A stretch of DNA of 64,000 nucleotides from Lichenostomus cassidix (taxonomy: Eukaryota > Chordata > Aves > Passeriformes > Meliphagidae). This document shows positions 52,201 through 62,600 of this stretch, one piece after another. The notes beneath the pieces are model-generated. The model ran no database searches and was not told the origin of the DNA. It saw only the letters and a program-made list of their open reading frames with translations. A program made the translations under genes and the position numbers. Each line of letters begins with the position of its first letter. Within the stretch, counting starts at the first letter, position 1. The stretch covers positions 101,959,443-102,023,442 of the forward strand of contig CM039182.1 of the NCBI GenBank assembly GCA_008360975.2, written 5' to 3'.

Positions 52201-53244
52201 TCATGTCTCGTCTCTGTACTTCTCTGGCCTTCCTTTTGCAGAGACAGGTCTGCTTTTAGCTGCTTCTGCTCTTCCCTCTGGTCCTGCAGCTGCTCCTCTG
52301 TCACCATCCCATTTAGGTCTGCTTTGTCTCCAGCCTGCACTTCATGCATCTCCACCACTTCTACTCTTTCCTCTTGGCTCTGATACTGCCAGGGTTTTGC
52401 CACTTCCCCCTCTTGATCCTGGTTTTGGCTCAGAACCCCTTGTGGCACCAGTTCCCCCACAGCAAGCTCTCTCTCACCTTCACATCTTGTCATTGTCTCT
52501 CCTCGATTTTGTATTTGGGTCTGCTGCTCTCCATTATCTAACACTTCCTCACCTCCATCCTGGAGGCAGATTACCTCTTCTGGCTCACTGCCCAAACGCA
52601 GCTGCACCTTCACCTTGATGCCAGCGGTGCCTTGTCCCCACTGCTGTGGCTGTACCTGTATAGTGACTTGTGGAAGAGATGGCCCTTGGCCCCTCTGCTG
52701 GACCTGCACCTGCACAGTCACTGATGGGGCTTCCCACCTTGGGCTTGGCTTCTGAGGCTGAACCTGCACTGTCACCTCTGGGGACTCCCACCCCTGCCTC
52801 ATGTTCTGGGGCTGCACTTTCACAGTCACATTTGGGAACTCCCACCCTGGCTCTGTTTGTTGTGGTTCCGTGTTTGGGGCTGTGCCTCCTCGTGCTGGCT
52901 GCCCCTGTGGCTGCGTGTGGATGTCATTGTCTCCCTGAGGCTCTTGAGCAGAGGGAAGTAGCTGTGCTGCTAGGGGATGGTCTCCTTGCTCCAGCTGTGC
53001 AGGTGAGCAGTGCTGCTGAGCTCCTTCTGGGCTTTCGTCCACCTGAACCTGCTCCTGGACCACCTCTTGAGGCTGAGCTCCCTCTGGACTTCCATCCACC
53101 TGAACCATCTCTTGATGCCGACTACTGCACAACTCTGGCTTCATCACCTTCATCCTATAAGACTGAAGGTTTCTTCTTCTAAGCTGAGGATTCTCCAAGG
53201 TCCTCCTTCTCTTTCTTTGGGGCTTGAAGTACTTTTTTAAAGAG
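33678..53244 (-). CDS. AKAP7-like: AKAP7-like 2H phosphoesterase protein (gene span, securely identified exons)
   Basis: Minus-strand gene of at least five coding exons: 53244-52068, 46940-46804, 43827-43670, 39024-38912 and 34247-33678. Joined, they follow AKAP7 residue by residue through the 2H phosphoesterase domain, from PNYFVAIPITDDK to YYYCECSINVG, with both catalytic motifs present (MHLTIIV and FKPHLSFLKL). The nuclear AKAP7 isoforms bind PKA regulatory subunits, and their 2H domain has 2',5'-phosphodiesterase activity that removes 2-5A. Enzyme activity here is inferred from the kept motifs. Unlike AKAP7 there is a long Gln/Glu-rich repeat-bearing N-terminus and an unrelated acidic tail with no PKA-anchoring helix seen. 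Basic clusters KPQRKRRR and KKRPRE suggest nuclear location. No frameshift or premature stop was found, so it looks functional. With the candidate leader exons the product is about 735 residues. AKAP7 itself is less likely because the neighbour is TMEM200C, not TMEM200A. Confidence 0.85.
36768..36782 (+). promoter_or_regulatory. Candidate CTCF site in intron
   Basis: CCAGTAGATGGCATC fits CCASYAGRKGGCRS except for T at the last S. It is oriented opposite to the motif at 32755-32769. Motif evidence only. Confidence 0.35.
37208..37880 (+). mobile_element. CR1 LINE fragment, reverse-transcriptase region
   Basis: One nearly continuous frame reads through CR1-type reverse-transcriptase landmarks in order: VYLKSRKVFDTVS (consensus like VYLDFSKAFDTVS), WIENWLNRQFQMVVIGGSKS, GPILGPVLFSIFINNLD, FTNNKVGE (where a live element has the F-A-D-D catalytic motif), KKDLEVLLDTRLTMS, and VRPHQEYCVHFWA. 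The catalytic aspartates are replaced (T-N-N), so it is dead. It is truncated at both ends and inserted in an AKAP7-like intron on the opposite strand. Confidence 0.92.
38912..39024 (-). CDS. AKAP7-like: AKAP7-like exon with second H-x-S motif
   Basis: 113 bases. The acceptor is TTTTTCCAG/AAGCTG (AG 39026-39025). It encodes AVEECFIERNLDI and DFKPHLSFLKLSK, the second catalytic H-x-S/T motif of the 2H fold; AKAP7 has FKPHLTFMKLSK here. The 3' end is best placed at AGAAGAAGG/GCAAGT, a consensus-like GC donor. That leaves phase 0 and matches the next exon. The nearby GT at 38907-38906 would end the exon in phase 1 and break the frame of the last exon. Confidence 0.82.
39025..43669 (-). other. 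AKAP7-like: Intron of AKAP7-like gene
   Basis: 4.6 kb. Several open frames of 60-110 codons on both strands (for example 40327-40545, 40743-41024, 42024-42359) show no family similarity and no consistent splice context, so I treat them as chance. No repeat was recognised. Confidence 0.6.
43670..43827 (-). CDS. AKAP7-like: AKAP7-like exon, middle of 2H domain
   Basis: 158 bases. The acceptor is TTTTTAAG/GGCTGT (AG 43829-43828) and the donor GCAG/GTAAGA (GT 43669-43668). Its first base completes the codon left by the preceding exon. It encodes VEDILQGKDLNLTFHGIGEF and NNQVLYVKILEED, aligned closely with the AKAP7 segment around ILQGKHLTLPFQGIGTF. It leaves one base over, which the next exon completes. 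Confidence 0.85.
43828..46803 (-). other. AKAP7-like: Intron of AKAP7-like gene
   Basis: 3.0 kb with standard GT-AG ends. It holds a minus-strand CR1 3' end around 45110-45440. Otherwise unremarkable. Confidence 0.65.
45110..45440 (-). mobile_element. CR1 LINE 3'-region fragment
   Basis: The plus strand shows the antisense of a CR1 3' part: 'ggacaccttccagtagacca', 'caaagccccatccagactgc', 'cttccagggatggg'-like text, 'agtaaagaagttcttaccca' and 'ttgtcctatcactatatg'. The order and spacing match CR1 elements elsewhere in birds. It is diverged and truncated. Confidence 0.8.
46804..46940 (-). CDS. AKAP7-like: AKAP7-like exon with first H-x-T motif
   Basis: 137 bases. The acceptor is CTACAG/ATTTTG (AG 46942-46941) and the donor AAAAAA/GTAAGA (GT 46803-46802). 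It enters in phase 0 and leaves with two bases over. It starts ILDRIEDVQELIF and contains MHLTIIVAHLG, the first catalytic H-x-T of the 2H fold. From the exon start to the motif it aligns with AKAP7 without a gap. This is too short to stand out as an open frame and was found by reading the intron. Confidence 0.85.
46941..52067 (-). other. AKAP7-like: Intron of AKAP7-like gene
   Basis: 5.1 kb with standard GT-AG ends. It contains the longest CR1 fragment of the window (48929-49478, plus strand) and a C-run at about 47085-47094. No exon with 2H similarity was found inside, and the flanking exons align with AKAP7 without a gap, so none is missing. Confidence 0.65.
48929..49478 (+). mobile_element. 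CR1 LINE 3' end
   Basis: Classic CR1 3' part on the plus strand: 'ccaggaggtcgagggacaca', 'ccacctggagtgctgcatcc', 'gagggatggagcacctctcc', 'gtgaggaaaggctgagaaaa', 'ggcactggaacaggttgccc', and the terminal 'ccaacccaaaccattctgtg' followed by the short CR1 tail repeat. It is 5'-truncated, and its open frames are degraded. Confidence 0.93.
52068..53244 (-). CDS. AKAP7-like: AKAP7-like exon with N-terminal repeat region and start of 2H domain
   Basis: 1177-base exon. The acceptor is a pyrimidine tract ending CCCCAG/CTCT (AG at 53246-53245); the donor is AAG/GTACTT (GT at 52067-52066). It enters in phase 2 and leaves in phase 0. It encodes a basic stretch (KKYFKPQRKRRR), two VD(G/E)SPEGAQ units, about five units of 18 residues around W-E-x-P-x-V-T-V-x-V-Q-P-Q, a Glu/Gln-rich possibly coiled-coil stretch, and finally KKRPREAPNYFVAIPITDDK, which is the first strand of the AKAP7 2H domain. 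The repeat part has no counterpart in AKAP7 that I know. Open frames on the opposite strand are shadows of this exon. Confidence 0.85.
52593..52850 (-). repeat. AKAP7-like: Intragenic tandem repeat, about 5 x 18 codons
   Basis: The translated units align on W-E-(F/S/A)-P-x-V-T-V-(K/Q)-V-Q; the first four are spaced by exactly 18 residues and the fifth is degenerate. The nucleotide units are therefore about 54 bases and in frame, a coding minisatellite. Alternating V-T-V-x-V-Q suggests short beta strands or an amyloid-like or adhesive segment, but this is speculation. Confidence 0.8.
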
Positions 53245-54717
53245 CTGGGGAAAGAAAAAAAAAGCTGAATAGCTATCAAAAATATTTCTTACAATATTTC
53301 AGTCTGGGTTCAGCTCTGTTCAGTTGGACTCACTACAGGGAGCTTCAACCCGGTCAAACAGCTCAGTCTAAAAACCTCTGGAGAGCCTGACTGAAGATTG
53401 AACTCTTGCTTCTAGTCACCATACTGTGGTCTTGACTTCTGCTCTTGCCCTGATTAAGTCTCCCATGCTCTAAAGCATAAGCACAGCATTTCACAGCATG
53501 CGGCAGTACAGAGACAGAAGCCTTATCAAGGTACTGCAGGTGTGTTGCCTAGAGGTAGTTACTCACAGAGATTCAGATTCAGAGAATAGCCTGAGCCACT
53601 CAGAAGCTGAATGCATACAGAAACAAGATTGCCAGTGATGCTCTGGTCACCTCGAACTGCAGCATGTTACCATCTAATCAGGTCTGCACACACTTTCTTC
53701 CTTCCCATGTGTACATTACAGATTTTCCTACAGCAAAGTCCTGCCACATCCTCATTTGTCTTAATGTCTCCCATTCACCCTGTCTCATTCCCTTTTTCTT
53801 CTTCAATAAAGTTGAAGAGGAGATGCTTTTCTCATCCATACTGTTTGGGTACAATCAGTGAAGGCACTGAAAGAGCAAAGGCATTTTTTTCCTCCTTTTT
53901 TCAGAGGCAAATTCCACAGAAGCTCAAAAATCCAAGAACATCTCTTCATTAGTCCATGCAGCTCAACTGCACTCAACAGAAACAGCACTTTTTAAAGAGA
54001 GTGTCTAAGCAAATAAATTCTAAAGACCAAACAGGATTCATTTGTATGAAAAAAAATATTGCAGACCCCAGATTATGAACTGCCTTGACTTCAAGTCCTT
54101 CCAAGTCATGACAACACTGAGGGTTTTTTCTCCTGAAGTTATAAAGAGGTAGGCAGATATAGACACATTTTTTATAAATCTGCTCTCCAAGACAACCAAA
54201 ATTTTTGTTCAAATTTTGCAGGAAAACTAGATCCCTTCCCACCCCCACAAAACCCACAGCCATGAAAAAAGTCAAAACTAAATAGAAAAAGCCTAAAAAA
54301 ATTGACACACAACCTACATATTTTAATGTTGGGCAACCCAAGACAGAGGTAGTACAGCTATCTGCTTATAAAAAAGCAAACAAAAAACCAAGACAAAACC
54401 AAATTATTTTTGCAGTGGTCTAAATACAAAAAGCTTAAACTCATATTGAATTCCTGTGAAGGCTATTATATGTTCTTTCCAGAATCCAGATGTTGGCATA
54501 TGGTTCCATAGAATGGACTTGTTTTAAAAAGGAGATTTTAATGCACACATATTTCACATGTAATTTCACTAATCAGAATACAAGAAATACATTTCTTGTA
54601 TTCTGTTATGCTTTGAGAATTTTGTTGACTGTATGTCAAATCTAAAGAGTTAAAGAGACTAATAAAGAGTTTAAAAACATAAGAGGCCAAATGCATATGG
54701 AAGTAGACCAATCTTAC
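53245..54717 (-). other. AKAP7-like: Intron upstream of the large AKAP7-like exon
   Basis: Acceptor at 53246-53245. The donor is inferred at AGAG/GTAAGA (54717-54716). The interval contains a near-perfect palindrome at 54574-54605 and an A/C-rich run near 54370-54402, and no gene. Confidence 0.4.
54574..54605. repeat. Perfect inverted repeat, 15-base arms
   Basis: Arms 54574-54588 and 54591-54605 are exact reverse complements, separated by two bases. The left arm reads CAGAATACAAGAAAT. A perfect palindrome of this size is not expected by chance in 64 kb. It could extrude a cruciform, or fold as a hairpin in the AKAP7-like pre-mRNA. Confidence 0.9.
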
Positions 54718-54752
54718 CTCTCTGGAGGAAAAGCACTGTGGTCATAAACTGT
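54718..54752 (-). CDS. AKAP7-like: Candidate AKAP7-like small exon
   Basis: 35 bases between TTTATAG/ACAG and AGAG/GTAAGA, reading TVYDHSAFPPE plus two bases that complete the Ser codon of the large exon. The donor is strong and the outgoing phase 2 is exactly what the large exon needs. The acceptor is weak, with a poor pyrimidine tract. The frame is closed by a stop just upstream, so an acceptor here is required if the exon is coding. Inferred from splice logic only. Confidence 0.35.
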
Positions 54753-57700
54753 CTATAAAATCAGCTATTATCCATGATATTTGTGCCTGGGCTCCAAAAG
54801 AAGATTTTTTTTCCTTTTGGAAGAATGTCTAATCAGGAACATGAAGAATTCCTGATCAGCTCGGTGGTCCTTAACAAAAGGCACAATCTAATGAAGTACT
54901 TCATCCTGAAACAGCACAAAACCTACTTTCAAACATCTCTCTGACATCAGCTTTGACAAAAACAAGCTCTGCCACTGCTTTCATGTATTCACTGTCCAAG
55001 TGAGGAACTGGAAGAAATGAGCCATACTGAAGTCTTCCAGAGAACCCTTTCAACCATGTAACTGCTGTAGAACATACATGTATTTTTAAAGTACTTGTAA
55101 TGGGGCAGCAGCTCCTGAGACACCATTACACTCCTCTGCCTTCCTCACAGTCAAGGCACTTGAGAAAGCAAACCCTTTTCTCTCTCAGAAATCATCATGT
55201 AAATTAAGCCTCAAAGCTGTGTGAAGCCTTGGTAAGCACCTATTACAATAGTTCAGTCAGATTCAGAGAATGCAGCATCTAAATTCACTGTAAACAAGTA
55301 TTTAGATGCATGTAGGTGAGTCAAAGTTTTATGCACGTAGAGTGACAGAATTCATGGCTCTAAAACATTATAAACCCCACTTACTACCAATGCGCAGCTG
55401 AGGCATAACAGGAGTCTAAATGAACCCTGTCTTGCATTCACCCTAAGCTGCTCTGTGAAAAATCATCAAAACAGGTAACAACCTGTAACGAGATGCTGTG
55501 GTGGTGGACATTTGTTGTTGGCTTTATTAGGTTCCCTCCCTGAAGAAACACCTAAAAGCACAGTGTCTCTTGCATTTGTGCCTGCTCAGTAATGTTCAGT
55601 AGGGATTTCACAGACTGTCATCAATGCAGCAAGGACAGAAATGCAGCAGCTCAGGGTGAGTATAGAAGAATCACATAGAAAGAAGCATCAGAGCCCTGTA
55701 CAAGATAATGGCCAATTTTATTACTTTCAATACATAGCATCAAGGTAGTCTCATCAGTTTTAAACAGCTCTTTCCCTACACTATTTCCTCCCTCCTTCCA
55801 TGTATTTCTTCATATGTGCACATTTCCCACAAAACCTTCAGCTGATAATTCCACCCTGCAAAAAGAGTTAGAGCTGCAACTGCTACCCAGCCATCCCTAC
55901 ATTATTTGCAAGTCTTTAAAGCCATTGTGTGGCTGCTGAGAATTAAGGGCTCAGGGTTTTTCTACTCTTACTTGGTACAACCTAAACTCCTCATCAGAGA
56001 TTCATGAAGTGGCAGCATCTTGGCCCTTCAAACACTTCAGCACCTGGGTAAAATAAAAAGTGGCTGGAGATCCTGAGTGCTAGAAGCATTCCAGAGAGCC
56101 CCAAGATCTCCCCAGGTTCCCCCTGCACTGTTATTCTGAGCCCTGCCAAGCCATTTAGCCCAGGTAACAACACCAAATACTTGTCCACCCACAGCAAGGT
56201 CCAGTGCAAGGCAGGCAGCCAAGAAATGAAGACTGCAGTCTATACAAATAAGAAAGATTCCTGCCCCTATAGCGCTGAAATATGCCCTCAGGAGGTCCTT
56301 AAAAAAAGCAGGAAGACCACCCACCTGCATTCAAAACATTTAAACTATGAAGAAAGCTCTTTCTTCAAATAAATAGTTTGCTCCATTTTCAGCCTTTTGA
56401 CAGACAGAGCTCATGCAGACACTTGTATCCCAGCCAGCAGCTCTGAAACAACAAACACAGAAGCTCCAAAAGCAAGCTACCCCCACCCTCAGTCCCATGC
56501 CAAAGGCTGGAAATAGATAATAACTGTGCCTAACCCTTGGTCAAAAGGGTCCAGAATCATCCAGAAGGAAGGCTGACCTGTCTCATGAAGATGTAGACAG
56601 CATTTGGCCAAAGACCTGTCTTTGCTGCTTCAGACCTCAGTTGGATATTTCTCACCTCCTCAATCTCAAAAGAATCAAATACCCAATGTGGATGACAATA
56701 AAAAGTTCAGCTCTGCTGCTCTAAACTTTAATTCTACTGTGAAGCATTCCCTTCTGCCCAGCTGACTATATTGCCAGCATTAAGCTCCCATAATTACAGA
56801 AACCTTGGAAGCCAGGCAACATTTGTTTCTACCCGGAAACAGATTTTGTGCTCCAGAGAAGTGCCGCAGGAAACTGCTGACTGGGTAACACTGCCTCAGT
56901 GTCTCTGAAGGATGATGTTGAAGCCTGCTACAGCCACTCTGATGCATGCAAAACAGCCTCTCTGCACAGAAAATAAGCCATGAGAACAGCTTTTACACAG
57001 TTCTGCTTGATCAGACAGGTCTGAAACTCCTCAGCTGTGACAGTGACATGCAAGTTTGCTGACAGTGGTCTGGGAAGCCCAAACAAGTCTATCTATGGGC
57101 CTTGCTTTTTGCATAAATCTCTCCCTTGCTACTCAGCTGCAGAAGAGCAGGATGAAGATGCAGTTCAGTAGCTGAAGGGCAGACTTGCATCCCAGGTCCA
57201 GGTAGGCTGCTTAGAATGCTGGAGATACAGGGAAGATTTTCCAGGTCCTGGTTGAGTATAGACACACCCCTATTGTAATAATTCACTTCTTGTGTTTTGC
57301 CCAAGATCTGAACAGCTTCTTGGGCCTTTGGTACTCCCCCAATAAAGCTAACAAAGTACTGAAGTAATCTGATGTACATGAAGCAAAAGGCATTTTAAGC
57401 AAACAGCCTTTCCTGCAGCACCCAGATCTTTTCTCTAAGCAATGCTGCCCTCTGGCAACCCATGCCTAAAACATCCACTCATCCTGCCATGCTAGAAGGC
57501 TGCAGTTATCCAAGTTACTTTCCTCAGTCTAATGATGAGATATATTTGTCTGGTAATCAGGCCTTATTTCTCGCTCTCTCAACCCTCCCAAAATAACTGC
57601 ACATTCTGCAAACTATTCATCTCAGATACCTGTTTTTCCTGCTAAGATGCCTTTTCAGTGTTCAGCTACCACAATGTTAGAGGAGGAGAAGAAGAAAAAG

Positions 57701-60700
57701 GTCAAGGAACCTACCATAAATACCCTAAGAAACAACATTTTTATATGAAGCTGTATCATTGAAGTCATCACAGTATGCCACAATCTCTGTTCATTTTATT
57801 CCCTATCAATTAAAATTAAGTTTAGTTAGATCAAGAGAAAGCACACAGAAATTAGTGGCCCTTAGTTTCTCCCTCTTACCAGTTTATTGCACCTTCTTAA
57901 GTGTGAATTTTTTTTGCAGTTGGTGAGAAATGGTAGCAAGAAGAGAGGAAACAAGCTTAAATACAATATAAAAAGTCATCTCTACAAAATGGTTTCAGCT
58001 AGAGAATTGTTTTACTGAGACATATTTTGCCCTGTCTCATCGTACATTTTGCTAGAGGTTTAATACAGGTGTAGGAAGAAGGGTGAAGGTGGGAGGGAAT
58101 ACAAAGCCACAGTTAATTAACCCATAATAGAGAATACGTGAGAAAGATCAGTGTTCCATTGTCTGTACCTACATGTTTCTTCAGTGGAAACCCAAACTGT
58201 TTAGAGTGAAGTAGACCCTTCAGTTGCCTTCTTTGTGTATAATATTATCTGTTAATCTAGAGGCACTGAAGTTCTAGAATTTGACATGTTCACTTATTAG
58301 CTCCATTTTCCCAGTATAAAAGTGGTAAAATGAGGGAACTCACACCTCTCAAAACTGATACTACATTTGGTCATGTCTATTTTTCTGACTAATCACCAAA
58401 GTAACAAACAAGCATTCCAAAAGAAGTATTCCAAACTGCTATTTAACATTAGGCCACTAATTCCTTACCAAGACTAAATTTAAAGTGTTTGTTCACCTAC
58501 AGAGGTGAGGCCAAGGAAAAGGTGTGGAGGGTGAAAACAGGAGAAATGGGAGCTTTGAAATGAACAATATTTATGTTTGGTGGAAAGACATTAGAGGCAG
58601 AAACAGCACCCTTCATAGGAGCAACATATACTTTACGAAGCTACTTTTTCCTTAGTGACTCATTAGGATTCCACACTTTGTCAGACCACACTGAATGAAT
58701 TGTTCCCAGAGTACAGATGAAAGATAAAAAAGGCTTGACTTGTATTTAATGATCCACCATTACCATATCTGTGTGTGGATAGAGTTTCAGCATTTAGCAT
58801 GCAGGGTGCATACAATAGTGACTGCAGTGTCTTAGAGACCACCACTACCTGGTGGAGAAGGAAAGCTGGCACCACCATTGCTCTGAAGACAAATGCAGTT
58901 ATTAGCTTTTCAATGACTGTGTGTAGCTTGCTTTATTAGCCATTGTTTAAAGCACTATAATTAGAAAAAGTGTTAGATATGCAAGATAAACCATCCTCCC
59001 TCGAATAATACATGCTCCCCTGTGAGTTATAGTCATTATACATCGTGTTAAAGTGGTTTTGTAGAAGTTTCTTTACACTGACTAGAACCATGCAATCATT
59101 GTACCACTTTTCCATTGCAGGAAAAAGCCAATACATCCATAAAATGTGTCCCAGTCATTGCTTTTCTTTATGAAGATCTCTGAGAAGCTATTAAACAGCA
59201 ATTATCTTGGATGCTGTACTAATCTTTTAGGTGTAACAGAGGCAAATATTCTGTACATTGTCAGCTGGTTCAATTGTAATCCCTGCTGCCCTTCTTCTCT
59301 CTAGCTCCAAGTGAAGCAGAACTCAGAATTACAGTTAAGCTATAACTCATCTGGCCATGTTAGTCTGCATTTCAAAGTGTATCTTTATGCTCTCTGAAAT
59401 GAAACAAGAGTGTTACCCAAGATAAGCCTAAAATTATTTGCATAAGATAATCAGCACACACTCGAGATTACTTTGATTTTTGGTAGGCATATCATTTATG
59501 CAAGCAAACAACATTCTCTAAAAAGGTAAGATTCATCACTTCTGATACATGAGGAACTAAAATACTGAGACTGAGGTTATAATTAAAAAGGATGATGCTA
59601 CAAACAATTAGCTGCTCTCCAGCAAACCTTGCAGGGATCTCCTGACTTCATTACTTCTTCACAGAGGCAGCACCAAAGTCCCCATTAAACTGACAGGTGG
59701 GAGGGCTAATCTCAAGACTGACTTGAAAAAAAAACCACCTGTTTTTGCAGCCCCTCACTCAGGCAGAGTCTTCAAGTGAAGTCCTCCACACCTGGACACC
59801 CTGAACTGCCAGCAGTTCCAGCAGACCTGGCACTCCTGTCACCCTTTGGCATCAGCACTTCTGAGGCACCCATGGACCAAGAGAACACCACACAGGAGGG
59901 ACATCTCTTGCACGAGTGCTTCTGCCTTTATTTTAAAGCACTTTTTGTTGCAAAGGCAGGGTTTAACACTATCAGATTTACAAAGCCCACAGCTGTGGGT
60001 TTGTGACAGCACAGTCCAGGTATTGCCTCTTTATCACAATTTCTCATTGCACTTACAGAGATTCCATTAATCTCAGCAATATTTCACAAGTCAGAATAAT
60101 TAGAAGTGTCTGCTTTCCAGCTATCAATTAAGGAGATAATCTGAAATACAGTGCATTACATCACCTCAACCTCTGCTTATGGTGGTCTCCTGCAGTATCC
60201 AGCCACAGTGACTGTCTGCAGTCTAAAGGATTTACTCAGTAAATTAATGGCTCTTCTTAAGTACCTCATATCCACTTAGAAAAGCAAATATGGATTATTT
60301 GTTCTGTTAAAAAATTTTTTCTGCAAGCACACAAGAAGTCTCCATCTTAAGTGACTGAGTATCCGACCTTGGAGAGAGAGAATACTGTATCTCAACAGCT
60401 AAACCTAACTTTTAATTCATATAGCTATTTCCAAACCCTGCCTAAACATCCAGGCCACTCACTGTCAGGTCCTTAGTTCACCTGCCTGAAACTTTATAAT
60501 CAGACAATTACACAAGCAATCCAGAGAAGAAGAATGAAAGGACTCAGGATAAAACAGACATTCTTTAGGCTCAGAGGGTACAGGCAGAACACTGTGTGGT
60601 CAGAGCAACTATCAGCTGTGCAGCAAGAGAACATCTGACCACCACAGAGCATCCAGTGCTCCGTGAAGGCTGGGCTGCAAGCAGGGCTAGAGGCAGCCAC

Positions 60701-60830
60701 AGACCTGCTAGAGGTCAGCATGTTCTTCTCCAGAGGAACATACCTGAAGGACCAGAGAAAGCATCTCTCAAGACAATAATAAAAAAAAAAACACAAACCA
60801 AACAAAAAAAACTTATTTCCTTTTACTTAC
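54753..60830 (-). other. Putative large first intron or upstream flank of AKAP7-like gene
   Basis: 6 kb with no supportable gene. The short open frames on both strands (for example 56037-56330 and 57089-57379, minus) show no family similarity. A weak CTCF-like core occurs at 57445-57459 (minus). No recognised repeat. Confidence 0.4.
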
Positions 60831-60863
60831 TTGGAGACTGGAGGTCATTTTAGGGAAAGAAAA
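60831..60863 (-). CDS. AKAP7-like: Candidate AKAP7-like start exon
   Basis: On the minus strand a pyrimidine-rich stretch ending TTTGCAG (AG 60865-60864) is followed by a short exon containing ATG (60848-60846, A at -3) and the codons M-T-S-S-L-Q, then a near-consensus donor CCAA/GTAAGT (GT 60830-60829). It leaves phase 0, which fits the candidate exon at 54752-54718, giving MTSSLQ-TVYDHSAFPPES-SLKKYFK. The evidence is only splice sites, phase and a usable start codon. Translation could instead start within the large exon, or further upstream outside the window. Confidence 0.3.
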
Positions 60864-62180
60864 CTGCAAATACCTTAAAAAAAGAAATCAACTTTTCAAA
60901 TAAAGAATACGAAATTTTAAACTCAAACTCAGTTACTAGACTAATAACCACCAAAAAGAGCTTGTAAGTCAATGGTTTTGACACTATACATATAAAGGTC
61001 TGTTTTGAACCTATTGTATGAACAGAAATGTATTAGTTCAGGAAATTTATTTCAGCTATGCAGAATAAAAGTCATTGTGAAAATTACACTTTTGGTATTT
61101 AAAAAAAGAGTTTTAAGTTGGTAGCTAAGATAATTTGCAAAGAAATATCTTCCTCTTCTTTATTGAAGTGTTTGAAACAGTGTTCTCCATTCTTCTGCTC
61201 AAGAAACAAAATATGTACCTGACTGCAAACCTGAATATTTTTCAATAAGAACCTGTATTACACACACACACCTCCTTAGGAAATTGTTAAGCATGTTGAA
61301 TAAAAATGATCTTGTGTATTCGTGCATGTAAACAGAATGAACTATTGAGTCACAGCTGGGATGATTTTTCTGCCATGTAAACACACTTCTGCAGAGTCAC
61401 ACTCCTCTTGCAGTTCACCCTGCACTGAGGGACTGCAGATCTAGTCAGACATGAAAAGGTAATGTGTTTCGGGTTTTTTTTCCCCAGCCTCCCTACCTGT
61501 ACTCTCAAAGGAGAGCTCAGGAAAAATCAGTGTATATGTACGGTCCAAGAGACTGCTTCTATTTCAATAAGTAGCTCACATTATGCATGCCTTCTGTCAG
61601 ATGAACACAGATCCTTCTTCCAAAAATGATATAAAAGCATCTGAGCAGGGGGATGGAAACTGTGACGTAAGAGGCAGCCAGTGGAAAGACATATGGAGGC
61701 AGAGAAATCAGAAAGATATCAGCAGTTGGCAAATCTCCTCTTGTATTTCACATTCATATGCTCACCACATTTAGACACAAAGACAGTATCTAATACTCCA
61801 GCACCAGAAGAGAGGCTGTTTCCAGCATTCTCCAAAGAAGCACATTCCATTACAGACATAGCCTTGTACAGCACAATAATCCTGCATTACTCATCTGAAT
61901 TTTGTGTTTAAGCCAAACATAATGACAACATACTGGACAGTAATGAAATCACACAACACATTACTATTATGCCATCATGCAAGTATGAATTGTCAACTTA
62001 TATTTATACATTGCCTTTGTGTCCTGTGAAATGGGCAGAGCAAAAAGTGATAGTGACACTTGCCTGTCATCAAGAAATTTTCTTCTCAAATCAAAAAATA
62101 ATTGTTGGGTATGAAGAAAACAGTTATCCCTGAAGCAATTTCCTTTACGCACTCTAGTAAGATACTTATGAAGTTATCAA

Positions 62181-62370
62181 AGTTTTCCCTGTGTTTTATT
62201 CTGGCTTGGTTTAGGGTTTGTTTCAGGGGGTTGGGGAGATTTTTTTGCTTGTTCAGGGGTTTTGGTTGTGTTGTTTCTTTGGGTTTTTTTGGGGGAGAGA
62301 TTGAGGGGTTTTTTTCTCTTTGTTTGTTTAGGGCTTTTTGGTATGGTGGGAAAGGTCTGTGCAGAGGTGA
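62181..62370. repeat. G/T-rich low-complexity tract
   Basis: About 190 bases dominated by G and T on the plus strand, with runs GGGGG, GGGG and GGG that could support a loose G-quadruplex. It is the inverted counterpart of the A/C-rich tract at 62601-62800; the word GGAGATTTTTTTG at 62235-62247 is exactly complementary to 62786-62798. Confidence 0.8.
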
Positions 62371-62600
62371 GTGACAAGGCTTTTTCACCTGCATTACTGC
62401 AACATACCTAATGGAGAGTCAAGAACTACTGCATTTATGCCACAAAACTCATACTGTAATGCACTTCTACCAAACCCTCCCTGCAGTACTCATGCCGTTT
62501 TGTCTGGAAGACAAATAAAAGTAATTTTCTTCAATGACAACAAAAGAGCTGAGAGCAACATACTCCCAGCTATCACTACAAAAGCTGTACTTAGACTGAT

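Noticed and set aside
52344..53240. Plus-strand frames of up to 170 codons opposite the large AKAP7-like exon
   Set aside because: Shadows of the real minus-strand exon, which has good splice sites and AKAP7 similarity at its end.
33678..53244. Calling this gene AKAP7 itself
   Set aside because: The neighbour is clearly TMEM200C rather than TMEM200A, and both the N-terminal region and the C-terminal tail differ from AKAP7.
54718..54745. ATG at 54745-54743 as the start of the AKAP7-like protein
   Set aside because: It leaves one base at the donor, but the large exon needs two; joined in that frame it hits a stop at once.
57445..57459. CTCF-like motif
   Set aside because: Only the AGAGGGCAG core matches; the upstream CCA part is replaced by GTT, too weak to list as a site.
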